From positions 1-6,750 of the forward strand of contig QNDP01000071.1 in the NCBI GenBank assembly GCA_003645975.1: a DNA stretch of 6,750 nucleotides, read 5' to 3'. The stretch comes from Candidatus Hydrothermota bacterium. GTDB lineage: Bacteria; Hydrothermota; Hydrothermia; B15-G9. The stretch's first letter is position 1. The number at the start of each line of letters is the position of its first letter. This document shows positions 1-4,909 of this stretch, piece by piece. Below the pieces are notes generated by a model. That model saw only the letters and a list, made by a program, of their open reading frames with translations. It had not been told where the DNA came from and searched no databases. Both the position numbers and the translations under genes were made by a program.

Positions 1-47
1 CTCGGCGCCCCACGCGCCCGACACGCCGCCCAAGACGCCGCAGGTAA
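1..47 (+). other. Possible 3' end of a plus-strand gene (Arg/Pro-rich tail)
   Basis: This stretch is much richer in G and C than the rest of the window. In the frame beginning at base 3 it reads as 14 residues rich in Arg, Pro and Thr and stops at TAA (45-47). A strong plus-strand intrinsic terminator begins 29 bases later, so some plus-strand transcript must end here. The frame is inferred from the stop codon's position: the other two plus frames stay open across the terminator, which is unlikely for a real gene. Too little is visible to name a product, and a non-coding RNA end is also possible. Confidence 0.25.
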
Positions 48-75
48 AACGACCTCGAATCCTCCGAATCGCGAT

Positions 76-104
76 GGCGGGCCTTGTGCCCGCCTTTCTT
101 TTTT
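76..104 (+). terminator. Intrinsic terminator for the plus-strand unit at the left edge
   Basis: A perfect 7-bp stem, GGCGGGC (76-82) with GCCCGCC (88-94), encloses a 5-nt loop and is followed at once by TTTCTTTTTT (95-104). This is a textbook Rho-independent terminator reading rightward. It implies a plus-strand gene ending just before it, converging on the minus-strand clostripain gene. Confidence 0.8.
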
Positions 105-107
105 GGA

Positions 108-151
108 CAAAAGAGAAAGGGGCGGCGGAGAGCCGCTCTCCAAACCGCCCC
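108..151 (-). terminator. Intrinsic terminator of the clostripain-like gene
   Basis: Read on the minus strand, GGGGCGG (151-145) pairs with CCGCCCC (125-119), and inside it GGAGAG (141-136) pairs with CTCTCC (132-127). The result is a two-part stem with an unpaired TTT on one side and a single G bulge on the other. It is followed by a T-rich tract, TTTCTCTTTT (118-109). It lies 22 nt past the stop codon of the clostripain gene and back to back with the plus-strand terminator at 76-104. Confidence 0.75.
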
Positions 152-173
152 AACACCTTTCCAAATTTAAGCT

Positions 174-2018
174 TCACTTATCTTTGTTTTTGAATTTTTT
201 GAAATTCTGGCCAGAACCTGCTTCGCCTTTTTGTGTGATCTCTTGGAGATAAATGACTACGTCGGTGAGCTGATCTCCCGGATTTATCACAAGCATGTCA
301 TCCCACTGGCCGTTGTTGTTGGCATCATACCATCCTAAGCCATCCCCAACGCTACCCTGACCGTTTCCATCGACATCATCCCAAGCCTCGATGTAGGCTT
401 CAATCGGATGATCCAGCGTAAATGTGATGGTGAACTGGCCCGTGGTGGGGTCAACCTGAGTAGGTTGATAGATGTAAATGTATTGGGTGTGTGAAGTGTC
501 CAAAAATGCAATGCAATTGTTGCTCAAATTATGGCCAGGCCAGATAACTGTTCCGCTGATGGTAACTTGATTTCCACCGCCCTGCGGTGTCAGCGTTACA
601 TTGATGTTGTAAGTTTGGCCAGCCTGAACGGTCAAAGTCGTATCCCATGGGATATAACCTTCGAGTCTCAAGCCGATGGTGTGCTGACCTTCGGGCACAT
701 TTTCCAGAGTTGCAGGAGTGGTCGCACCTGTATTCTGTCCGTCATACCAAATAGTTGCACCCTGCGGATTGGAGTTGATGTGGATCGTAGCTCCACCTCC
801 GCCACCGACATGGTCAAGGAACTGGCGGAGGAAACCGATCCAGTTGGTTGCACGGAATCTCAGTCTCGCATAGTTGGCAGAATCGTATTGGGCCTCCTCA
901 TAGGGGAAGTGGATGGTCATGCCCCCGCGCGTGAGTCCCGGCACATTGGTCATCGTTATGACAACTGCATCGTTTATGGCGTCTATCAACTGGTCAGCAG
1001 CATCGCGAATAACCGGAATTTGGCCGAGATTTGGCTCCAATTTCACATTTTTGACATATTCTCTGAGGTCAACGAAGGCAGGGTCATCATATTGTGTGTA
1101 ATGTGTTTGTCCCCAAGCATGGATGATCTCGTCCCAGTGGTCGCCGCCGCTGTCGAGCAGCCTGTTGGCGAATGTTGAAAGTTTCGATGCAAGTGCATCC
1201 ATCTTGCTCAGATCGATTGCCGCCATGTGCACATACTTTTGTTGATGCTGGCCAGAGTTGTAAACCGCTTCGACGATGCGGCTTGCAAGGTCTCTTGCAC
1301 TCATGTTCGGTGTATCGACAAGCGCTCCAAGCCATTCCTGAGCGCCCAAAACGCTCAACATCGGCATAGTGAATTCGGACGCAACGACATAGTCGGCAAC
1401 ATCCTTAAGCTCATAAGCCACCTCGACCTGACCCATAAGGCAGGCATGGAACAGGATGATGTCAAAGTGGACATTTGCTTCCTCAATAGCTTGTCGAAGC
1501 TCAGGCATCGACATCAAATCGCCGGCTCCGTTCTGCTCATCGACGCAGCAACCGCGCCATCCACCACCATGGTCATCGATCAGAAGCAGATAGTGGTCGG
1601 CAGGGTAGTGCTGAACAGCGTATTGGATGAACTCGGTCAAAGTGGCCGGGTCGGACATATCCTTTGAACCCAAATTCCTTAACACAGGGGAACTTAACGA
1701 ATCGGGCAGTTCGTTTTCAAAATGTTCGATGTGGTAATATTTGACCACGCCGCCGGTTTTCAGGGAGCCGAGAGCAATGATAATTTGCACATTATTTGTG
1801 CTCCCGACCGCCTCCATATCCTGCGCATCCGCAATCACATAGGATGTGTTGTTCTGACTTATATCGAGGTTGTTGTTACCATCGAGATAACCGATGATAG
1901 TCCACCGGGCTCTGCCTGTCGGACCTCCACCTTCACCGCCCTCCTCTTCCTTTTGGCATGCAACAAAGACCACAGAGGCTACGACTAGCGGAACGATGAG
2001 ATACTTTAATGCCTTCAT
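174..2018 (-). CDS. Clostripain-family (C11) cysteine peptidase lipoprotein with PEGA domain
   Basis: A 614-residue secreted peptidase, probably lipid-anchored on the cell surface. Residues 1-20 form a signal peptide ending FVA-Cys21, a slightly atypical lipobox (Phe at -3), followed by a Glu/Gly-rich linker. The C11 peptidase domain spans about 38-400. It opens with a YLDGNNNLD motif (44-52), carries the catalytic His150 in DHGGGW, and has the catalytic Cys193 in HACLMG followed by EVAYELK. A Gly5 linker (405-409) leads to a PEGA domain (about 409-477), a small beta domain common on bacterial surface proteins. The C-terminal domain (about 484-593) has an Asp/Asn/Gly-rich stretch (547-574) that may bind calcium. 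C11 enzymes cleave after basic residues, but here His191 replaces the Asp usual two residues before the Cys, so specificity may differ. The start is set by AAGGAGGT (2033-2026), 7 nt from the ATG. The gene lies 114 nt after asnS with no terminator between, and ends at its own terminator. The family call is firm; the substrate is unknown. Confidence 0.9.
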   Translation of the reverse strand: MKALKYLIVPLVVASVVFVACQKEEEGGEGGGPTGRARWTIIGYLDGNNNLDISQNNTSYVIADAQDMEAVGSTNNVQIIIALGSLKTGGVVKYYHIEHFENELPDSLSSPVLRNLGSKDMSDPATLTEFIQYAVQHYPADHYLLLIDDHGGGWRGCCVDEQNGAGDLMSMPELRQAIEEANVHFDIILFHACLMGQVEVAYELKDVADYVVASEFTMPMLSVLGAQEWLGALVDTPNMSARDLASRIVEAVYNSGQHQQKYVHMAAIDLSKMDALASKLSTFANRLLDSGGDHWDEIIHAWGQTHYTQYDDPAFVDLREYVKNVKLEPNLGQIPVIRDAADQLIDAINDAVVITMTNVPGLTRGGMTIHFPYEEAQYDSANYARLRFRATNWIGFLRQFLDHVGGGGGATIHINSNPQGATIWYDGQNTGATTPATLENVPEGQHTIGLRLEGYIPWDTTLTVQAGQTYNINVTLTPQGGGNQVTISGTVIWPGHNLSNNCIAFLDTSHTQYIYIYQPTQVDPTTGQFTITFTLDHPIEAYIEAWDDVDGNGQGSVGDGLGWYDANNNGQWDDMLVINPGDQLTDVVIYLQEITQKGEAGSGQNFKKFKNKDK

Positions 2019-2104
2019 GTTTTTAACCTCCTTGTTTTTTCAAGTGTTCGGGCACAGTTGATCCACATGAGCGCCTGTCCCATGCCCGACGCAGAATTAG
2101 CCAA
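2015..2104 (-). CDS. Possible 29-residue leader peptide (uORF) overlapping the clostripain gene start
   Basis: A GAGGAGG site (2118-2112) stands 7 nt before a TTG codon (2104-2102) that opens a 29-codon frame. It runs without interruption to TGA at 2017-2015, which overlaps the clostripain ATG as ATGA. The deduced peptide begins MANSASGMGQ, has no recognised family, and is basic near its end. A strong ribosome site at correct spacing and a four-base stop/start overlap are typical of translational coupling. Against it are the rare start codon, the short length, and the fact that the downstream gene has its own excellent ribosome site. It may be a leader peptide, or the ribosome site may be chance. 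Confidence 0.3.
   Translation of the reverse strand: MANSASGMGQALMWINCARTLEKTRRLKT
2048..2089 (-). promoter_or_regulatory. Hairpin in the leader of the clostripain gene
   Basis: On the minus strand TCGGGCA (2089-2083) pairs perfectly with TGCCCGA (2054-2048). Two G-U pairs and one G-C pair extend the stem inward to about 10 bp, leaving a loop of about 20 nt. No T-run follows, so it does not look like a terminator. It ends 14 nt before the AAGGAGGT site of the clostripain gene and lies wholly inside the possible leader ORF, a position suited to mRNA stability or translational control. The role is inferred. Confidence 0.4.
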
Positions 2105-2132
2105 CCAAACGCCTCCTCAATTTTAAAAACGC

Positions 2133-3425
2133 TCATGGGTAAATCTTTTCAAGCAGTCTTGGGAACGGGATCGTCTCACGGATGTGGTGAATGCCGGCTA
2201 TCCATCTAATTGTCCGTTCAAGACCTATGCCGAAGCCAGAATGAGGAACCGAGCCATATTTCCGCAGATCAAGATACCACTCATAGTCCTCGATGGGCAT
2301 GTTCTCTTCCTTCATGCGTTCCAGAAGCCTATCGTAGTCGTCCTCACGCTCACTTCCGCCGATAATTTCGCCGTAACCTTCAGGTGCAAGGACATCAACA
2401 CAAAGCGCCAATTCTGGGTTCTCTGGGTCTCGTTTCATGTAAAAGGCCTTGACCTTAGCTGGATAGCGATGCACCATGACAGGTTTATCAAATTGCTGTG
2501 CCAGAACAGTTTCTTCGTCTCCACCGAAATCCTCGCCCCATTCCATCTTAAGTCCAGCTTTGTTAACACGCTCAACTGCCTCAGTGTAAGTTATTCGTGG
2601 AAATGGTTTTTTGATGTTTTCAAGTTTCGAGATGTCCCTTTCAAGAATCTCAAGTTCGTTTCGACGGTTTTCGAGCACACGCTCAACGATGTAAACGAGC
2701 AGGTCTTCTGCGAGTTCCATGATGTCATCGAGTGTCGCCCAAGCGACTTCCGGTTCTGCCTGCCAGAATTCCATCAAGTGCCTGCGCGTTTTAGACTTCT
2801 CAGCACGGAACGATGGACCAAAACAATAGACTTTGCCGAAAGCCATAGCTGCGGCTTCCATGTAGAGCTGACCGGATTGTGAGAGGTAGGCTGGCTCGCC
2901 GAAATAATCGGTTTCAAAGAGCGTAGTCGTGCCCTCACAGGCTGACGGCGTGAGAATCGGGGCATCAACCCGCAAAAATCCGTGAGAGTCAAAGAAGTCG
3001 ATGATGGCGCGCTCGACCTCAGCGCGTATCCTCATGAGTGCCCACTGTTTACGAGATCTAAGCCAAAGGTGGCGGCGCGGAAGTAGGAAGCCGACTCCGT
3101 GTTCCTTTTTCGTTATCGGGTAATCTATGGCTTTGTGGATCAACTTGATGTCCTTAACGGTGAGCTCGAAGCCGCCCGGCGCACGCTTGTCCTCACGCAC
3201 ATTTCCGCGCACGATAATCGAGGATTCCTGCGACAACTCGTCATAAAGGTCAAAAACCTCATCGGACACTTCGTTTTTCAGCACAACAGCTTGGATGAAC
3301 CCAGTGCCATCACGCACAATCAGGAAATGGATTTTGCCGCTGGAGCGCTTGTTGAACAGCCAGCCCCTGATTTCCACATCTTCCCCAACATGTTTCGCTA
3401 TTTCTTCGATATAAACCCACTTCAT
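2133..3425 (-). CDS. asnS: Asparaginyl-tRNA synthetase
   Basis: A cytoplasmic class IIb aminoacyl-tRNA synthetase that charges tRNA-Asn with asparagine using ATP. At 430 residues it is complete and close to the compact AsnRS of Thermus and archaea. Residues about 17-98 form the N-terminal OB-fold that reads the anticodon ([11 protein letters not shown]...). The catalytic domain follows with motif 1 (about 138-158, ending in the conserved Pro), motif 2 (206-229, [16 protein letters not shown] with Arg207) and motif 3 (397-411, [12 protein letters not shown] with Arg404). The [12 protein letters not shown] form of motif 2 and the PHSGFG...IPFPR ending separate AsnRS from AspRS. The ATG at 3425 is fixed by an in-frame TAA four codons upstream. 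No Shine-Dalgarno site lies at normal distance, and a promoter -10 element ends 9 nt before the ATG, so the mRNA may be leaderless. Its presence indicates direct Asn-tRNA charging rather than sole reliance on the transamidation route. Confidence 0.96.
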   Translation of the reverse strand: MKWVYIEEIAKHVGEDVEIRGWLFNKRSSGKIHFLIVRDGTGFIQAVVLKNEVSDEVFDLYDELSQESSIIVRGNVREDKRAPGGFELTVKDIKLIHKAIDYPITKKEHGVGFLLPRRHLWLRSRKQWALMRIRAEVERAIIDFFDSHGFLRVDAPILTPSACEGTTTLFETDYFGEPAYLSQSGQLYMEAAAMAFGKVYCFGPSFRAEKSKTRRHLMEFWQAEPEVAWATLDDIMELAEDLLVYIVERVLENRRNELEILERDISKLENIKKPFPRITYTEAVERVNKAGLKMEWGEDFGGDEETVLAQQFDKPVMVHRYPAKVKAFYMKRDPENPELALCVDVLAPEGYGEIIGGSEREDDYDRLLERMKEENMPIEDYEWYLDLRKYGSVPHSGFGIGLERTIRWIAGIHHIRETIPFPRLLEKIYP

Positions 3426-3434
3426 GATGCCGAT

Positions 3435-3464
3435 ATTTTACTTTAGCCCTTCACCTTTGGGCAA
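3435..3464 (-). promoter_or_regulatory. Probable promoter of asnS, implying a leaderless mRNA
   Basis: A -35-like TTGCCC (3464-3459) and a -10-like TAAAAT (3440-3435) are separated by 18 nt. The same -10 and spacing appear in the promoter at 4790-4761. Only 9 nt lie between the -10 element and the asnS ATG, so transcription would start within a few bases of the start codon. Confidence 0.5.
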
Positions 3465-3489
3465 CTTGTTGAACCTGCTCATCAAAAAT

Positions 3490-3681
3490 CTATGCAAAAT
3501 CCTGACTTTGACAGTGGCGATGTCTTTCCCCTGATACATCCATGATACTCCTCATCTTAGCCACTATGTCGGTTAAACGAGTGGAGCAAACATTCAAAAT
3601 ATCTCTTGCTATTTCTGTCGGTTGTTTGACGCTGGACTTGCCATCAATCAAGGGCTTTCTTAGGAAGAATTCTTCATCCAA
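3490..3681 (-). CDS. Possible small protein of unknown function or gene remnant
   Basis: A 63-codon frame in the 388-bp gap between asnS and the 280-residue gene. Its ATG (3681) is preceded by AGGAAG with 8 nt spacing, an acceptable ribosome site. The product is polar, with a mixed-charge, probably helical middle (IARDILNVCSTRLTDIVAKM, about residues 24-43) and a His/Cys-containing tail (HRHC near 53-56). The same frame stays open for about 28 more codons upstream of the ATG without another start codon, up to a TGA near 3765. That could mean a truncated older gene. I recognise no family. The rest of this gap (3682-3813) holds no gene I can support. Confidence 0.35.
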   Translation of the reverse strand: MDEEFFLRKPLIDGKSSVKQPTEIARDILNVCSTRLTDIVAKMRSIMDVSGERHRHCQSQDFA

Positions 3682-3813
3682 GTGTCTTCCTGTGTCCTAA
3701 CCCATGCCCGATCCGTAGGTGAAGGGGTAGTTTTTCCACTGTGTATAAGTAAGTTAGGATTTCATAGTAGCAATCAAACGATGATGTCGGGTAAGTCTCT
3801 TTCTTTGACAAAT

Positions 3814-4656
3814 TTATCTGAGTTCCTTTCTCTTGTATTTCGTCCAAAGTTCCTTAATTTCATGGAACTTAGTCCACCTATATCGAGGTTTTTTCGTAAG
3901 CCTTTCGACCTCCTTGATGCTCTCCTCTACCATCGTGTCCAGCACTGGAGCTCGTTCCCACACATGGGCATTCACCATTTCGGACCACACATACAACACC
4001 ATTGAATGATAAGTCATAAGGAACAACTCATCTTTGAACGGCACTGCGTTGGGGTGTGATCTTCTGTAACGGTAGATATTTGCGAGCGTCGCAAGTGCGG
4101 GTTTAAGGGGAGAAACATCACCTGACATGTTGGCAATTTTTACGAGAGCCGTGGCCTTTAAAAGCCACAGATAGGGGAGCATCTCACAATCCTTGTCCAT
4201 TTTATATATCTTTTTGATTCGCATAGTGAACTCGTCTTCAAAGAAGTCCCGAAATTCCAAAGGGTCTTCGTCAATTTCAACGAATGCGGTCACAAATAAT
4301 TTAATCCCCTCACAAAGAGGTGTCGTGCAAGATGTATTGGAAGCCCATCTCAATGCCTTCTCAAGCAGATGGGGTTGTAATGTATCTGATTGCAAAAAAG
4401 ATACAGTCCACTCCAATGCCATCATGAGCGATTCTGGAAGCAATGATTCCTCAATGAGAATTATGGAAAACGGAGCTAAACAATTCCAATCCTGTTGGGT
4501 AATTGGCTTATACATAGACCAAGGTAAACTCGCCCTCGCAAGCGTCCCACTTTCCTCATAGGAAGCCAATTGTGATTGTGCAACTAACGAAGTTAAAACC
4601 ATCGTTATGACGAAAAAAATAAAAATCACTTTCTCCCACTCTAACCATCGACTCAT
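3814..4656 (-). CDS. Exported or membrane-anchored helical protein of unknown function
   Basis: A 280-residue protein I do not recognise. Residues 1-8 include a basic Arg and Lys, and residues 9-26 form one hydrophobic segment ending SLVAQS, which reads as a signal peptide (possible cleavage after Ala26) or a single N-terminal anchor. The remainder is soluble and looks almost wholly helical. It has four cysteines (59, 110, 115, 157) that could form disulfides outside the cytoplasm, and a strongly basic C-terminus (KPRYRWTKFHEIKELWTKYKRKELR region, 256-280). The helical hairpin-like pattern suggests a TPR-like or similar repeat fold, but no repeat consensus is clear. The start is well supported by AAGGAGGT (4673-4666), 9 nt before the ATG. 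A good promoter lies about 100 nt upstream, so it is probably transcribed separately from the membrane protein gene to its right. No clear terminator follows it. Confidence 0.8.
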   Translation of the reverse strand: MSRWLEWEKVIFIFFVITMVLTSLVAQSQLASYEESGTLARASLPWSMYKPITQQDWNCLAPFSIILIEESLLPESLMMALEWTVSFLQSDTLQPHLLEKALRWASNTSCTTPLCEGIKLFVTAFVEIDEDPLEFRDFFEDEFTMRIKKIYKMDKDCEMLPYLWLLKATALVKIANMSGDVSPLKPALATLANIYRYRRSHPNAVPFKDELFLMTYHSMVLYVWSEMVNAHVWERAPVLDTMVEESIKEVERLTKKPRYRWTKFHEIKELWTKYKRKELR

Positions 4657-4760
4657 GCCTTACCGACCTCCTTTTGATTTGTTTTGTCGAATTCGGACAC
4701 GCCCATTCGATGATTTCTTGCACTTGCAAAGGATAAGTCTAAAGCTCGAAATTCAAAGTT

Positions 4761-4790
4761 ATTTTACGGATTTTTCACTCGTGGTTTCAA
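4761..4790 (-). promoter_or_regulatory. Sigma-70-type promoter for the 280-residue gene
   Basis: TTGAAA (4790-4785) and TAAAAT (4766-4761) are separated by 18 nt, each close to the -35 and -10 consensus. Transcription would start near 4754 and give a leader of about 98 nt before the ATG at 4656. It sits in the 253-bp gap after the membrane protein gene. I see no convincing terminator in that gap. Confidence 0.55.
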
Positions 4791-4909
4791 CAACTTCGGG
4801 AGTTTAAAGCCGCCAAACAAGCAACGGTGGACATCTATTCCTAAATCTGAGACACTTCATGTCGAATCCTCACTGAACTCCCTTTTTAGCTTTTGTTGCC
4901 CTGTCCCTA

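Noticed and set aside
531..1667. Plus-strand open frames of 146-215 codons opposite the clostripain gene
   Set aside because: They lie antisense to a gene with clear family motifs, have no ribosome sites I can support, and their products have unnatural composition.
2120..2152. TTGAAA (2152-2147) and TAAAAT (2125-2120) on the minus strand as a promoter for the clostripain gene
   Set aside because: The spacing is 21 nt, outside the normal 16-19, so I do not list it as a promoter. It could still act weakly from inside the asnS 3' end.
3664..3675. 12-bp perfect palindrome GAAGAATTCTTC as an operator
   Set aside because: A palindrome of this length is expected about once or twice by chance in a window this size, and it falls in the coding part of the small ORF.
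2079..3711. Shared 11-mer CCCATGCCCGA at 2079-2089 and near 3701-3711 as a common regulatory site
   Set aside because: Several 11-base matches are expected by chance in 6.7 kb and the flanks do not match.
3695..3759. Inverted repeat TCCTAAC / GTTAGGA as a terminator or regulatory stem
   Set aside because: Only 7 bp with a 51-nt loop and no T-run; likely chance.
4798..4882. Inverted repeat GGGAGTT / AACTCCC after the membrane protein gene as its terminator
   Set aside because: The loop is about 70 nt and no T-run follows on the minus strand.
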